In this document: in pieces, positions 33,418 through 43,485 of the stretch
Position numbering within the stretch: position 1 is the first letter of the stretch
How the letters are laid out: every line of letters begins with the position of its first letter
Assembly (NCBI RefSeq): GCF_016921195.1
Contig: NZ_JAFGYF010000002.1
Location: 434,001-498,000, forward strand
Source of the DNA: Cellulosimicrobium cellulans
GTDB lineage: Bacteria > Actinomycetota > Actinomycetes > Actinomycetales > Cellulomonadaceae
Length of the DNA: 64,000 bases
Direction: 5' to 3'
Translations under genes and position numbers: made by a program
The notes under the pieces: generated by a model
Databases searched by the model: none
What the model saw: the letters and a program-made list of their open reading frames with translations, nothing else
What the model was told of the DNA's origin: nothing

Positions 33418-33812
33418 CAGCGCGACCCCTCGGCGCGGCCGGAGCGGCCCGTCGACCGACGACCGCCGAACGAGCGGGCCGCGGCCTGGCGCACGCCGTA
33501 GGTGAACGCGGCGACCTTGACCAGCGGGGCACCGAACGTCGCGGCGTACAGGCCGGTCAGCGCGGAGACGTTCTCGCTCACCTGGGCGGCCGACGTCGTG
33601 ATCGTGTCGACCTTGACGAGCTGGCTGTTGGTCGTCGCGACCGTGGTCGCGGCCTCGTCGAGGATCGGGACCGAGTGGTCCGTGACCTCCTTGATGCTCG
33701 CGCGCGCCTCGTCGAGCACGCGGCCGAGCTTGAGGAGCGGCACCGCGAGCAGGCCGACGAGCAGCACGAACGCGATGGCTGCGATGAGGCCGGCCACGTC
33801 TCCCAGGGACAT
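33417..33812 (-). CDS. DUF948 membrane protein
   Basis: A 131-residue protein starting MSLGDVAGLIAAIAFVLLVG. It has one membrane segment at about 4-27, then a helical, coiled-coil-like region (LKLGRVLDEARASIKEVTDH, LDEAATTVATTNSQL, VDTITTSAAQVSENVSALTG) typical of DUF948, and a basic tail. This family is found at the membrane in Gram-positives; its role is not established. GGAGGAAG lies directly upstream of the ATG at 33810-33812. Together with the following gene it bridges rpsD and alaS, a conserved actinobacterial order. Confidence 0.85.
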   Translation of the reverse strand: MSLGDVAGLIAAIAFVLLVGLLAVPLLKLGRVLDEARASIKEVTDHSVPILDEAATTVATTNSQLVKVDTITTSAAQVSENVSALTGLYAATFGAPLVKVAAFTYGVRQAAARSFGGRRSTGRSGRAEGSR

Positions 33813-34015
33813 TCTTCCTCCAGTGCCAGTCACGGTGCCTTGTGCGCGGACGCCGCGCGGCGTGCGCGCGGGACGGTCCACGTCGCCGCGGGGTCCTCAC
33901 GGACATGCCCACGACTCCGCGAAACACTACCCGCACCAGGGCGGGGACCGCCGTCGGGCACGACACGACGACGGCGTCGCTGCGGTGCGGCGTGCGCACC
34001 GGTCCGGACGCACGA

Positions 34016-34051
34016 ACGCCTCGCTCGCCGACGAAGCGGTGAGCGAGGCGT
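34016..34051 (-). terminator. Hairpin terminator after rpsD
   Basis: Perfect 11-bp inverted repeat (arms 34016-34026 and 34041-34051) enclosing 14 bases that can pair by three more base pairs, 12 bases past the rpsD stop. Confidence 0.65.
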
Positions 34052-34063
34052 CCGGAGCGAGGG

Positions 34064-34690
34064 TCAGCGAGCGTAGTACTCGACGACGAGCTGGACCTCG
34101 CACTGCACGGGGACCTCGGCGCGCTTCGGGCGACGCGTGAGGATCGCGCTCAGCTTTTCGAGCTGGACGTCCAGGTAGCCCGGGACGGCCGGGAGGACGT
34201 CGCGGTGCGCGCCCGCGGCGGCGACCTGGAACGGCGTCGTCGCCTGGCTCTTCGGCTTGACCTGGAGGGTCTGGCCGGGCTTCACGCGGAACGACGGGCG
34301 GTCCACGATCTTGCCGTCGACGAGGATGTGGCGGTGCGTGACCGCCTGGCGCGCCTGCAGGATCGTGCGGGCGAAGCCGGCGCGCAGCACGAGCGCGTCG
34401 AGGCGGGTCTCGAGGTTCTCGACGAGCGCCTCACCGGTCAGACCCTTGTCCTTGCGGGCCTCCTCGTACGCACGCGCGAGCTGCTTCTCGCGGAGCATGT
34501 ACTGGGCGCGCAGACGCTGCTTCTCGCGCAGACGGACCGCGTAGTCCGACTCGGTGCGGCGGCGGGCGCGGCCGTGCTCACCCGGGGGGTACGGGCGCTT
34601 CTCAAAGTGCTTGACGGCCTTCGGGGTGAGGGCGATGCCCAGGGCGCGGCTCAGGCGGACCTGGCGGCGCGAACGCTTGACAGACGTCAC
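34064..34690 (-). CDS. rpsD: 30S ribosomal protein S4 (zinc-free form)
   Basis: Primary 16S rRNA binder that nucleates 30S assembly. The 208-residue protein starts [20 protein letters not shown]. It has [40 protein letters not shown] and the S4 RNA-binding domain [20 protein letters not shown] followed by [18 protein letters not shown]. The N-terminal zinc-binding cysteines of the C+ form are absent. The start GTG at 34688-34690 has only a weak AGGAA about 14 bases upstream. The gene has a long leader with hairpins, possibly for autoregulation by S4. Confidence 0.96.
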   Translation of the reverse strand: MTSVKRSRRQVRLSRALGIALTPKAVKHFEKRPYPPGEHGRARRRTESDYAVRLREKQRLRAQYMLREKQLARAYEEARKDKGLTGEALVENLETRLDALVLRAGFARTILQARQAVTHRHILVDGKIVDRPSFRVKPGQTLQVKPKSQATTPFQVAAAGAHRDVLPAVPGYLDVQLEKLSAILTRRPKRAEVPVQCEVQLVVEYYAR

Positions 34691-34856
34691 AGCGGTATCT
34701 CATTCCTGTCGTGTGTGTACTGACGTCACACCTGGTCCCGAGAGGTCGGGTCCGGGTGCGGGACCAGCCGATGGACCACGTGCCTCTCCGGAGGAGAGAC
34801 GGCGGGTCGGGGCCGAGGTCCCAGGTGGTCGCCGTGAAGGCAACCTGGGCAGTCTA
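34691..34856 (-). promoter_or_regulatory. Leader of rpsD with hairpins and candidate -10
   Basis: A TAGACT hexamer at 34851-34856 on the minus strand would start a leader of about 155 bases. Inside it is an 8-bp hairpin (arms 34732-34739 and 34760-34767) with further inner pairing, close to the start codon. Such a structured leader fits translational autoregulation by S4, as known in other bacteria, but there is no direct proof here. No gene is seen in 34691-34942. Confidence 0.35.
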
Positions 34857-34942
34857 CCGCACCCGTGGACCACGGTATCGATGCGCGAAGAACATGCCCG
34901 TGCACCACAGCGCCACCCCGACCACCTGGTAATCCCCTATTT

Positions 34943-36322
34943 GGGACTGTACGGCCGTCGGTGCAACTTCTGATCAGGGAGGTATGCCCGATGAGTGAAG
35001 TACAGATCTGTGACGTGGGGTCGGGGAACCGGTGACGGCGACGGTCGAGGAGCAGGGTGCGGTGGCGGATCGGGGGCTGGTCGCCGCGCTGGTCGGTGGC
35101 GCCCGCGAGCAGGGGCTCGTGCTGAACGGCGAGGCCGGATTGCTGGGCCGGCTGACGAAGCTGGTGCTGAAGTGCGCGCTGGAGGGCGAGCTCAGCGGCC
35201 ACCCGGGCTACGAGCCGCACGAGCGCGGCGGCTCGGTGGACGGCAACGCCCGTAACGGCACCCGCACGAAGACGGTATTCACCCAGGCAGGGCCGGTCGA
35301 GATCACCGTGCTCCGGAACCGGGCCGAACGTTCGAGCCCGCGATCGTGCGCAAGCGGCAGAGTCGCCTGGGCGACGTGGAGGACATGATCCTGTCGCCGT
35401 CCGCGCGTGGGATGACCCGCGGGGACATCTCGGCGCACCTGGTCGAGGTCGACGGCGCGCAGTTGTCCAAGACAAGCATCTCGACGATCACCGACTAGGT
35501 GCTCGCGGGCATGACGGAATGGCAGAACCGTCCGCTGGACCCGGTCGACCCCGTGGTGTTCATCGACGCGATGCACGTCAAGGTATGTGACGGGCAAGTC
35601 GCGAACCGGCCGATCTACATCGCGATGGCCGTGACGGTCGAGGGCAACCGGGACATCCTCGGGCCGTGGGCCGGCGACCGCGGCGAGGGCGCGAAGTACT
35701 GGCAGCAGGCGTTGACCGAGATCAAGAACCGCGCGTGGCGGACGTGCTCATGCTGGTGTGCGACGGGCTCAAGGGCCAAGTCCGTGTCCAACGTCTGGCC
35801 CCAGACCGTGGTGCAGACCTACGTGGTGCACCTGAGACGCGCGTCGTTCCGGTACGCCGCCCGGCAGGCCTGGGACAGGCTCGCCCGCGCCCTGAACCCG
35901 ATCTGCACCGCTCCACGGCCGCGGCCGCGGAGGAACGCTTCTAGGAGTTCACCGAGGCGTGGGGGGCCAAGTACCCCGCGATCATCAAGCTCTGGTCCGA
36001 CGCGTGGGCCGAGTTCGTCCCGTTCTTGCAGTTCGACGCCGAGATCCGCCAGATCGCGTGCACCACGAGCGCCACCGAGTCCGTGAACACCCGGGCCCGC
36101 AAGGCCGTCCGCGCCGGGGCCATTTCCCGAACGAGCAGGCCGCCCTCAAGCGCGCCTACCTCGCGGTGATGGCCCTGGACCGGACCGGCACAGGCAGCGC
36201 CCGCTGGACCCAACGCTGGAAGGCGGCACTCAACGCCTTCGAGGTCACCTTCGACGGTCGGCTGTCCGCCGGCCGACGCTGAACATCAACAACTTGAGCT
36301 ACACCGAAAACTGGACAGAGCC
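34943..36322 (+). mobile_element. Degenerate IS256-family insertion sequence
   Basis: An IS of about 1.38 kb whose transposase is broken. The right end, read inward, is GGCTCTGTCCAGTTTTCGGT; the left end begins GGGACTGTACGGCCGTCGGT at 34943. About 18 of the first 27 positions agree, so these are probably eroded terminal inverted repeats. No matching 8-9-bp target duplication is seen at the two flanks. The element lies upstream of rpsD on one side and beside a secreted peptidoglycan-binding gene on the other. Confidence 0.75.
35032..36282 (+). pseudogene. IS256-family (mutator-type) transposase, disrupted
   Basis: Homologous segments run in order through all frames: LTKLVLKCALEGELSGHPGY, then after a frameshift near 35325 GDVEDMILSPSARGMTRGDI, then an in-frame TAG at 35496-35498. 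These are followed by DPVVFIDAMHVKVCDGQVAN, AVTVEGNRDILGPWAGDRGE and GAKYWQQALTEIKNR. A further one-base deletion occurs near 35738, before VLMLVCDGLKG. The later part has a TAG in ERF-stop-EFTEAWG at 35941 and another frameshift near 36120 before FPNEQAALKRAYLAVMALDR. At least three frameshifts and two nonsense codons mean it cannot make transposase. Confidence 0.9.
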
Positions 36323-36372
36323 GATCACCTGGCTGCACGGCGAAGTGGGGTGACCTTGCCTGCGAGATGTCC

Positions 36373-36408
36373 GGTCGGTGGAGCACCAGCAGTTGTGCCC
36401 CACCGACC
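36373..36408 (-). terminator. Hairpin terminator after peptidoglycan-binding gene copy 2
   Basis: A 9-bp inverted repeat (arms 36373-36381 and 36400-36408) with an inner GCAC/GTGC pairing, eight bases past the stop. Confidence 0.6.
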
Positions 36409-36416
36409 AGGGTTGA

Positions 36417-36851
36417 TCAGAACTTCCCGCAGAACTGCCTGCCGCTGCCGTTCGCGTAGCCCGAGTGGTAGATGGCCTTGGCGGTCACGGGGCCGTAGAG
36501 GCCGTCAGCCGCAACCCCAGCCGTCCTCTGCGCCGCGATGAGCGCCGACCGGGTTGCGGGACCGAAGCTGCCGTCGACCGCGATGTTCTGGCCATAGCAG
36601 TCCTTCAGGCTCCGCTGCAGCAACGTGACGGGGTACCCGGTGCGGCCCTGGGAGAGGGTGCACTTGTAGGTCGTCGTGCCACCGCTGACGAAGCCGGGCA
36701 CGCCGAGGTTGCCGGCGGGCAGGTAGTGATCGTTGCAGAACGGGGTGGCTGCCGAGGCGGGAGCTGCGAGTGCCGTCCCAACGGCCATCCCGCCGAGGGT
36801 GAGGGCGAGAGTCACAAGAGCGCCCAGGGTGCGACGCTGGACCTGACGCAT
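36417..36851 (-). CDS. Secreted peptidoglycan-binding-domain protein (copy 2)
   Basis: A 144-residue exported protein. The signal peptide is MRQVQRRTLGALVTLALTLG, ending near AAPASAA. The mature part is one PF01471-type domain (LLQRSLKDCYGQNIAVDGSF, GPATRSALIAAQRTAG, DGLYGPVTAKAI) with four cysteines (PFC, YKC, KDC, QFC) spaced as in the copy at 27240-27653. There is no hydrolase domain. GGAGG lies nine bases before the ATG at 36849-36851. It lies between an IS relic and rarA and is probably monocistronic, with its own terminator. Confidence 0.85.
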   Translation of the reverse strand: MRQVQRRTLGALVTLALTLGGMAVGTALAAPASAATPFCNDHYLPAGNLGVPGFVSGGTTTYKCTLSQGRTGYPVTLLQRSLKDCYGQNIAVDGSFGPATRSALIAAQRTAGVAADGLYGPVTAKAIYHSGYANGSGRQFCGKF

Positions 36852-36911
36852 GTGATGTACCTCCGGAGTGTCCGTTTAGCACCGATTTGGCGCTGCGGCC
36901 ACGATAACAGG

Positions 36912-38384
36912 TCACCCGGCTTCGCGTCCGAGAATGTCCCGGACGCGGCCCAGCCTTTCGCCGACCTGGCGCTCGTAGCCGCGGTCCGTCGGCGTGTAGT
37001 ACCGGGAGCCGACCAGCGTGTCGGGCAGGTACTGCTGCGCCGCGACGCCGTGGGGCGCGTCGTGCGCGTACCGGTACCCGGTGCCGTGCCCGAGCTGCTT
37101 CGCGCCCGGGTAGTGCGCGTCGCGCAGGTGCGTCGGGACGGACCCGGCCTTCCCGGCGCGCACGTCCGCGAGCGCCGCGTCGATCCCGAGGTAGGCGGCG
37201 TTGGACTTGGGCGCGGTCGCGAGGTGCACGACGGCCTCCGCGAGGACGATCCGCCCCTCGGGCATGCCGATGAGCTGGACGGCCTGGGCGGCGGCGACGG
37301 CGGTCTGGAGCGCGGACGGGTCGGCCATGCCGACGTCCTCCGCCGCGGCGATGACGATGCGCCGGGCGATGAAGCGCGGGTCCTCGCCCGCCGCGATCAT
37401 GCGCGCGAGGTAGTGCAGAGAGGCGTCGACGTCGGAGCCGCGCATGGACTTGATGAACGCGGACACGACGTCGTAGTGCTGGTCGCCGTCGCGGTCGTAG
37501 CGCACGGCGGCCACGTCGACGGCGCGCTCGACGGTGTCGAGGTCGACGGGTACGGGCTCCGCGGCGTCGGCGGTCGCGTCCTGCGCACCGTCGCCCGACC
37601 GGTCCGCGTCGGCGTCCTCGGAGGCCGCCACCGCGATGGGGACCGGGGCGTCGGAGAGGGCGGCACCGGCGGCGGCCTCGAGGACGGTCAGGGCCTTGCG
37701 GGCGTCGCCCCCGGCGAGGCGCACGAGGTGGTCCTCCGCCTCGTCGGTGAGCGCGACGAGGCCGCCGAGCCCCCGGTCGTCGGCGACGGCGCGGCGCACG
37801 AGGGCGCGGACGTCGTCGTCCCCCAGCGGCTGGAGCGTGAGCAGGAGCGAACGCGACAGCAGGGGCGAGTTCACGGAGAAGCTCGGGTTCTCGGTGGTCG
37901 CCGCGACGAGCGTGACCCAGCGGTTCTCGACGCTCGGCAGGAGCGCGTCCTGCTGGGACTTGGAGAAGCGGTGCACCTCGTCGATGAACAGGACGGTCTC
38001 CTCGCCGCCGGTCGCGAGGCGGCGGCGGGCGTCCTCGACGACGGTGCGCACGTCCTTCACGCCCGCGGTGACGGCGGAGAGCTCGACGAAGCGGCGCCCG
38101 GACGCGGTCGCGATGAGGTAGGCGAGCGTCGTCTTGCCGGTGCCGGGCGGGCCCCAGAGGATGACGGAGCCGGGCGCGGCACGGCCGCCGGACGCGTCCG
38201 CCTCGATGAGCCGCCGCAGGGGCGAGCCGGGGACGAGCAGGTGCCCCTGGCCCGCGACCTCGTCGAGGGCGGCGGGTCGCATGCGCACGGCGAGCGGGGC
38301 CCCCGGTCCCGGTCGCGGCGTGCCCTGCGCGCCGGAGGTGGCGGCGCCGAAGAGGTCGCCGCCGAACAGATCACCGGTGGACAT
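36912..38384 (-). CDS. rarA: Replication-associated recombination protein A
   Basis: AAA+ ATPase of the RarA/MgsA (WRNIP1) family acting at stalled forks. The 490-residue protein starts [20 protein letters not shown] and has [17 protein letters not shown], Walker [19 protein letters not shown] (78-86), Walker [11 protein letters not shown] (132-140), sensor 1 [12 protein letters not shown] and the C-terminal tetramerisation part with [20 protein letters not shown] and [10 protein letters not shown] 30-residue acidic insertion ([20 protein letters not shown]) lies near 250, in the lid region. A TAGGCT six bases before the ATG suggests a leaderless mRNA. Confidence 0.95.
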   Translation of the reverse strand: MSTGDLFGGDLFGAATSGAQGTPRPGPGAPLAVRMRPAALDEVAGQGHLLVPGSPLRRLIEADASGGRAAPGSVILWGPPGTGKTTLAYLIATASGRRFVELSAVTAGVKDVRTVVEDARRRLATGGEETVLFIDEVHRFSKSQQDALLPSVENRWVTLVAATTENPSFSVNSPLLSRSLLLTLQPLGDDDVRALVRRAVADDRGLGGLVALTDEAEDHLVRLAGGDARKALTVLEAAAGAALSDAPVPIAVAASEDADADRSGDGAQDATADAAEPVPVDLDTVERAVDVAAVRYDRDGDQHYDVVSAFIKSMRGSDVDASLHYLARMIAAGEDPRFIARRIVIAAAEDVGMADPSALQTAVAAAQAVQLIGMPEGRIVLAEAVVHLATAPKSNAAYLGIDAALADVRAGKAGSVPTHLRDAHYPGAKQLGHGTGYRYAHDAPHGVAAQQYLPDTLVGSRYYTPTDRGYERQVGERLGRVRDILGREAG

Positions 38385-38390
38385 GCCCCG

Positions 38391-38396
38391 AGCCTA
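38391..38396 (-). promoter_or_regulatory. -10 element of rarA, leaderless layout
   Basis: TAGGCT on the minus strand, six bases before the rarA ATG, with no Shine-Dalgarno sequence. Confidence 0.4.
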
Positions 38397-38498
38397 CGCA
38401 CCGCCGCCCACGCAGCCCGACGCCGCCGGTGTGGGGAGGTCGGGTGAACGTCGTCCACAGCGTCGCGAGGGATCTGACACGCGGCGCGGGCTGATGCG

Positions 38499-40757
38499 AT
38501 GCTGGCGCTCGTGTTCTCGAGCCTCGGTCGTCGTGTCGCCCGTCATCCCCGCCTCACCGTCGTCGTGTGGGTCGCCCTCACCGCGCTCGGGTTCGCGCTC
38601 GCGTTGGTCGGCGTGCACGGCGAGAGCGTGTTCGACCGGGTCACCACGGGGGCCCCGACCATCCCCGGGTCCGACAGCGAGCGCGCGACGCAGATCCTCG
38701 CCGAGAACGAGGAGGGCGGCCCGGAGATCACGCTCCTGGTGAGCGAGGTCGACCCCGCGGACGCGCAGGTCGTGGAGGCCATGACCGAGGTGAACGCGGA
38801 CCTCGTGGCGATCGAGGGCGTGGACACGGTCATCAACCCGTACGTGATCCCCGGCGGGGTGGAGGACCCGGCCGCGCAGTCGCTCGTCGCGAGCGGCGGG
38901 GACGGGTTCCTCACCGTGGTGACGCTGCGCACCGACCTCGACGCCGAGCGCACGGACGCCGTGGCCGAGCGGGTCGTCGAGCAGCTCGAGGCGACGCCCG
39001 GCGTCCTCGCCGAGGCCGCACCGGACGCGGCCGGGGACGCGACGGGCCTCGTGGGCTCGAACGCGCTCATCGTCGACGCCATCACGGGGCAGGTCGAGGA
39101 GGACCTGACGACGGGCGAGAAGGTCGCCCTGCCGGTCGCCCTGCTCATCATGGTGCTCGTCTTCGGCGGCTTCCTCGCCGCCGCGATGCCGATGGCCGGG
39201 GCCGTCGCGTCCATCGGGACGGGGCTCGGCGTCCTGCTGGGTCTGACGTACGTGCTCGACGTCGACGCGTCCGTGGTCAACGTCGTCACCCTGCTGGGGC
39301 TCGGGCTCTCGATCGACTACGGGCTGCTCGTCGTGTCGCGGTTCCGCGAGGAGCTCCACCGGTTCCTCGAGGCCGGCGACGACCCGGCGCTGCGGCGACG
39401 GCGCGGGGACGGCGTCGTGCACGCGGCGCTCGTGCGCACGATGGAGACGGCGGGCCGCACCGTCGCGTTCTCCGCGCTCACGGTCGCGATCTCGATCGCC
39501 GGGCTCATGGTGTTCCGCCCGGACATCCTGCGGTCCGTCGGGGCCGGCGGCCTCGGCGTCGTCCTCGTCGCCGTCGCGACGGCGCTCACGCTCGTCCCGG
39601 CGCTGCTCGCGTTCTCGGGCCGCCGCCTCGCGCGGCCCGGCATCCTCGGTCGGGTCCCCGGCCTGCGCCGCGTGCTCGCCCGGACGGCGGACGTCCAGTC
39701 CGACGAGGGCGCCTTCTCCCGGCTCGCGGCGCGCGTGCAGCGTCACCCCGTGTGGGTGCTGCTGACGACGGTCGTCGTGCTCGTCGTGCTCGCGCTGCCC
39801 GTCCTCGGCCTGCACATGCGCAACTCCGGCATCGAGCTGCTCCCCCAGGGCTCCCCGCAGCGCGAGTTCGTCGACGAGCTCGCCGCGCAGTACCCGTCGA
39901 GCGAGAGCGCCCAGGTGGTGGCCGTGGTCGACGCGAGCGTCGAGGAGGCGCAGGCGTGGGCCGACGACGTCGCGGGGCTGGACGGGGTCGCGAGCGTCGA
40001 CCCCGCGGCACCGCTCGGCGACTACGCCGTCGTGGGCGTGCACGTCGACGCGGACGACGCCGGTGGCCCGGAGGCGGTGTCGGTCGTGCGCGAGGTGCGG
40101 GCGTCCGACAGCAGCTTCGACGTGTGGGTCACCGGGCAGGCGGCCGGGCAGGTCGACTTCCTCGACGCGCTCGGCGAACGCGTGTGGTGGGCCGTCGGGA
40201 TCGTCGTCGGCGCGACGCTCGTCCTGCTGTTCCTCATGACGGGGTCCGTCGTGGTGCCGGTCAAGGCGCTCCTCACGAACGCGCTGTCGCTCGCGGCCTC
40301 GCTCGGCGTGCTCGTCTGGGTCTTCCAGGACGGGCACCTGGAGGGCCTGCTCGACTTCTCCTCGGTCGGGGGGATCGAGACGTACGTGGTGGCGCTCGTC
40401 GTCGCCTTCGCGTTCGGCCTCGCCATGGACTACGAGGTGTTCCTGCTCGCGCGCGTCAAGGAGCTCTACGACGCCGGCCACCCCAACGACGAGGCGGTGC
40501 GCCTGGGGCTCCAGCGCTCCGGCCGGATCATCACGTCCGCGGCGGCGATCATCATCGTCGTCTTCGCGGGCTTCGTCTTCGGCGACCTCCTCGTCATCAA
40601 GGAGGTCGGGTTCGCGCTCGCCGTCGCGGTGCTCATCGACGCCACGATCGTCCGCCTGCTCCTGGTGCCCGCGACGATGACCCTGCTCGGCCGCTTCAAC
40701 TGGTGGGCGCCACGCCCGCTGCGGCGGGTGCACCGCAAGCTGGCGGTCGCGCACTGA
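38499..40757 (+). CDS. MMPL-family RND transporter
   Basis: A 752-residue inner-membrane transporter of the MMPL/HAE2 family, which in actinobacteria exports lipids or hydrophobic compounds. It has two repeats, each with a first helix ([40 protein letters not shown]), a large extracytoplasmic loop and five more helices. The conserved [17 protein letters not shown] near 267-283 and [18 protein letters not shown] near 640-657 contain the Asp-Tyr pairs of the proton relay. There is no MmpS or regulator gene beside it. It is divergent from rarA and convergent with aspS, so substrate clues from context are lacking. Confidence 0.92.
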   Translation: MLALVFSSLGRRVARHPRLTVVVWVALTALGFALALVGVHGESVFDRVTTGAPTIPGSDSERATQILAENEEGGPEITLLVSEVDPADAQVVEAMTEVNADLVAIEGVDTVINPYVIPGGVEDPAAQSLVASGGDGFLTVVTLRTDLDAERTDAVAERVVEQLEATPGVLAEAAPDAAGDATGLVGSNALIVDAITGQVEEDLTTGEKVALPVALLIMVLVFGGFLAAAMPMAGAVASIGTGLGVLLGLTYVLDVDASVVNVVTLLGLGLSIDYGLLVVSRFREELHRFLEAGDDPALRRRRGDGVVHAALVRTMETAGRTVAFSALTVAISIAGLMVFRPDILRSVGAGGLGVVLVAVATALTLVPALLAFSGRRLARPGILGRVPGLRRVLARTADVQSDEGAFSRLAARVQRHPVWVLLTTVVVLVVLALPVLGLHMRNSGIELLPQGSPQREFVDELAAQYPSSESAQVVAVVDASVEEAQAWADDVAGLDGVASVDPAAPLGDYAVVGVHVDADDAGGPEAVSVVREVRASDSSFDVWVTGQAAGQVDFLDALGERVWWAVGIVVGATLVLLFLMTGSVVVPVKALLTNALSLAASLGVLVWVFQDGHLEGLLDFSSVGGIETYVVALVVAFAFGLAMDYEVFLLARVKELYDAGHPNDEAVRLGLQRSGRIITSAAAIIIVVFAGFVFGDLLVIKEVGFALAVAVLIDATIVRLLLVPATMTLLGRFNWWAPRPLRRVHRKLAVAH

Positions 40758-40794
40758 CCCCGGGCGGGCGGGTCCGCGGCGCGACGCCGCCGAG

Positions 40795-40825
40795 CCGGCA
40801 CGGGACGCTCGCGTCGCCGTGCCGG
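40795..40825 (+). terminator. Hairpin terminator after MMPL gene
   Basis: A 13-bp stem with one bulged G (arms 40795-40807 and 40812-40825) and a CTCG loop, 37 bases past the stop. Confidence 0.6.
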
Positions 40826-40889
40826 GGCCCCTCGGAGCGACGCCCGGACGACCGGGGCGGCCCGGCCCACCGGTCGAGGCGCTGGCGGG

Positions 40890-40940
40890 CGCGCGAGGGC
40901 GCGCCGACCCGCCGTCGGGGGGTCGGCGCGCCCTCGCGCG
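40890..40940 (-). terminator. Strong hairpin terminator after aspS
   Basis: Perfect 21-bp inverted repeat (arms 40890-40910 and 40920-40940) with a nine-base loop, 12 bases past the aspS stop. The longest perfect stem in the window. Confidence 0.75.
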
Positions 40941-40952
40941 TGGTTCCGGCGG

Positions 40953-42752
40953 TCACGCCTCCGGCGTGGGCTCGGCCGCGTCGTCCTTCGGCGCGGCCGG
41001 CTTCGCGTCGACGCCGGCCTCCTTGCGCTGCTCGGGCGTGATCGGCGCCGGGGCCTGCGTGAGCGGGTCGAACCCGCCGCCCGACTTCGGGAAGGCGATG
41101 ACGTCGCGGATCGAGTCCGACTTCGTCAGCAGCGCGACGATGCGGTCCCAGCCGAACGCGATCCCGCCGTGCGGGGGCGCACCGAACTTGAACGCGTCGA
41201 GGAGGAAGCCGAACTTCTCCTGCGCCTCCTCGGGCCCGATGCCCATGACGTCGAACACGCGCTCCTGGACGTCGCGGCGGTGGATACGGATCGAGCCGCC
41301 GCCGATCTCGTTGCCGTTGCACACGATGTCGTACGCGTACGCGAGCGCCTCGCCCGGGCTCTGCTCGAACGTGTCGATCCAGTCGGGCGTGGGAGAGGTG
41401 AACGCGTGGTGCACCGCGGTCCAGGCGGAGTGGCCCAGGTCGACGTCGTCGTCCTCGCCCGTGGGCTTGAACAGCGGCGCGTCGACGATCCAGACGAACG
41501 CCCACGCGTCCTCGTCGATGGCGCCCGTGCGCTTCGCGATCTCCTGGCGCGCGGCACCGAGCAGCGCGCGCGAGTCCGACGTCTTGCCCGCGGCGAAGAA
41601 CACGGCGTCGCCCGGCTGCGCGCCGGTCGCGTCGCGCAGGCCCTCGCGCTCGGCGTCGGACAGGTTCTTCGCGACCGGGCCGCCGAGCGTGCCGTCCTCG
41701 CCGAACGTCACGTACGCGAGCCCGCGGGCGCCGCGCTGCTTGGCCCACTCCTGCCACGCGTCGAACTGGCGGCGCGGCTGCGACGCCCCGCCCGCCATGA
41801 CGACGGCGCCCACGTACTCCGCCTGGAACACGCGGAACGGGGTGTCCTTGAAGTAGTCGGTGAGCTCGACGAGCGGGTTGCCGAAGCGCAGGTCGGGCTT
41901 GTCCGACCCGTAGAGACGCATGGCGTCGTGGAACGTCATGCGCGGGATCGGGGTCGGGATCGTGTAGCCGATCAGCTCCCACAGCGCGACGAGGATCTTC
42001 TCCGCGAGCGCGATCACGTCGTCCTGCTCGACGAAGCTCATCTCGACGTCGAGCTGCGTGAACTCGGGCTGGCGGTCGGCGCGGAAGTCCTCGTCGCGGT
42101 AGCAGCGCGCGATCTGGTAGTAGCGCTCCATGCCCGCGACCATGAGCAGCTGCTTGAAGAGCTGCGGCGACTGCGGCAGCGCGTACCAGGAGCCGGGCGC
42201 GAGGCGCGCGGGCACGAGGAAGTCCCGCGCGCCCTCGGGCGTCGAGCGCGTGAGGGTCGGCGTCTCGATCTCGACGAACTCCTCGGCGTCGAGCACGCGG
42301 CGCGCGGCCTGGTTGACCTTGGCCCGCAGGCGCAGCGCGTGCGCGGGCGCGGGCCGGCGCAGGTCGAGGTAGCGGTGCTTGAGGCGCGCCTCCTCGCCGA
42401 TCGTCTCGGTGTCCGCGAGCGCCGTGGAGACCTGGAACGGCAGCGCCTCGGACGTGTTGAGCACGACGACGTCGCTCGCCACGACCTCGATCTCGCCCGT
42501 CGGGAGCGACGGGTTCTCGTTGCCGTCGGGGCGGCGCGAGACCTCGCCGGTCACCTGGAGGACGAACTCGTTGCGCAGCGGGTGCGCGACGGCCTCGTCG
42601 CGGATGACGACCTGGGCGATGCCGGAGGCGTCGCGCAGGTCGATGAAGGCGACGCCGCCGTGATCGCGCCGACGGTCGACCCAGCCCGTGAGGGTGACGG
42701 TCTGACCGGTGTGCTCGGCCCGTAGTGAGCCGGCCGTTCGGGTGCGCAGCAC
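40953..42752 (-). CDS. aspS: Aspartate-tRNA ligase
   Basis: Charges tRNA(Asp), and possibly tRNA(Asn) if the enzyme is non-discriminating. The 599-residue protein is the bacterial type with an N-terminal OB-fold ([20 protein letters not shown]), class II motifs ([60 protein letters not shown]), and a GAD insertion domain in the middle ([20 protein letters not shown]). A 30-residue Ala/Pro/Asp tail is added. The start GTG at 42750-42752 has AAGGA seven bases upstream. A TAGAAT hexamer lies at 42816-42821. Confidence 0.97.
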   Translation of the reverse strand: MLRTRTAGSLRAEHTGQTVTLTGWVDRRRDHGGVAFIDLRDASGIAQVVIRDEAVAHPLRNEFVLQVTGEVSRRPDGNENPSLPTGEIEVVASDVVVLNTSEALPFQVSTALADTETIGEEARLKHRYLDLRRPAPAHALRLRAKVNQAARRVLDAEEFVEIETPTLTRSTPEGARDFLVPARLAPGSWYALPQSPQLFKQLLMVAGMERYYQIARCYRDEDFRADRQPEFTQLDVEMSFVEQDDVIALAEKILVALWELIGYTIPTPIPRMTFHDAMRLYGSDKPDLRFGNPLVELTDYFKDTPFRVFQAEYVGAVVMAGGASQPRRQFDAWQEWAKQRGARGLAYVTFGEDGTLGGPVAKNLSDAEREGLRDATGAQPGDAVFFAAGKTSDSRALLGAARQEIAKRTGAIDEDAWAFVWIVDAPLFKPTGEDDDVDLGHSAWTAVHHAFTSPTPDWIDTFEQSPGEALAYAYDIVCNGNEIGGGSIRIHRRDVQERVFDVMGIGPEEAQEKFGFLLDAFKFGAPPHGGIAFGWDRIVALLTKSDSIRDVIAFPKSGGGFDPLTQAPAPITPEQRKEAGVDAKPAAPKDDAAEPTPEA

Positions 42753-42815
42753 GGAGGGTTCCTTCCAGGTGGGCGGTGGGGGTCGCGCTCCCGGGGGCGG
42801 GCGCGCGTCCGGACG

Positions 42816-42821
42816 ATTCTA
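42816..42821 (-). promoter_or_regulatory. Candidate -10 of aspS
   Basis: TAGAAT on the minus strand, a near-consensus -10, 63 bases before the aspS GTG. No convincing -35 is seen. The divergent PPOX-fold gene begins 165 bases away. Confidence 0.35.
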
Positions 42822-42985
42822 GTGCGGGCGGGCGGGCGGCTCGACCGGATACCGTGGCGGTGCCGCCGCGCCACCAGGGCGCCGACCACGTCGCGCGTCC
42901 GGAACCTGGGTCCGGAGCTCGGGTCCGGGCCGGCGGCACCGGCGTGCGCCGATCGGCCCGCCGTCCGCACGAGGAGGGGTGACCC

Positions 42986-43453
42986 GTGGCACGCACCATC
43001 GCGACGAACCGGCGCGTCGAGCGCGACGAGCTCGAGCAGTTCCTGCGCTCCCGCCACGACGGCGTGCTCGTCACGACCCGGGCCGACGGCCGGCCCCAAC
43101 TCAGCCCCGTGACGTACGGGGTCGACGACGCGGGGCGGGTCGTCGTGTCGACGTACCCGGAGCGCGCGAAGGCCGTCAACGTGCGCCGGGACCCGCGCGC
43201 GTCGCTGCTCTCGCTCGGCGAGCGTTTCTCCGACCCGTGGGTGCAGGTCGACGGCGAGGCCGAGGTGATCGACCTGCCGGACTCGGTCGAGCCGCTCGTC
43301 GACTACTACCGCTCGATCAGCGGTGAGCACCCGGACTGGGACGAGTACCGCGCCGCCATGGTCGCGCAGGGGAAGTCGCTCGTGCGCCTGACGATCACGC
43401 GCTGGGGCCCGGTCGCGACGGGGGGCTTCCCGGCGCGCCTCGCGGACGGCTGA
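42986..43453 (+). CDS. PPOX-class F420/FMN-dependent oxidoreductase-like protein
   Basis: A 155-residue split-barrel flavin/deazaflavin-binding protein. Features are FLRSRHDGVLVTTRADGRPQ, LSPVTYGVDDAGRVVVSTY, ERAKAVNVRRDPRASLLSLG, and the C-terminal LVRLTITRWGPVATGGFPAR. The pattern matches the Rv1155-like PPOX class of actinobacteria, members of which use F420 or FMN to reduce varied substrates. The start is the GTG at 42986, with GAGGGGTG upstream. The cofactor and substrate cannot be told here. Confidence 0.85.
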   Translation: MARTIATNRRVERDELEQFLRSRHDGVLVTTRADGRPQLSPVTYGVDDAGRVVVSTYPERAKAVNVRRDPRASLLSLGERFSDPWVQVDGEAEVIDLPDSVEPLVDYYRSISGEHPDWDEYRAAMVAQGKSLVRLTITRWGPVATGGFPARLADG

Positions 43454-43472
43454 CGGCCCCGGCGGTACGGCG

Positions 43473-43478
43473 TAGCGT
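43473..43478 (+). promoter_or_regulatory. -10 element of the 43486 gene, leaderless layout
   Basis: TAGCGT seven bases before the ATG at 43486. It favours that ATG over the in-frame GTG at 43477, which overlaps the hexamer. Confidence 0.4.
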
Positions 43479-43485
43479 GCCCACC

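Noticed and set aside
35032-35388. The first IS256 frame as an intact small gene
   Set aside because: It reads transposase-like only to about 35325, then a frameshift takes it into unrelated sequence, so it is the broken N-terminal piece of the transposase.
34923-36332. CACCTGG on both sides of the IS element as a target duplication
   Set aside because: The left copy lies 13 bases outside the left terminal repeat while the right one lies 3 bases outside the right end, so they do not flank the element at equal places. Probably chance.
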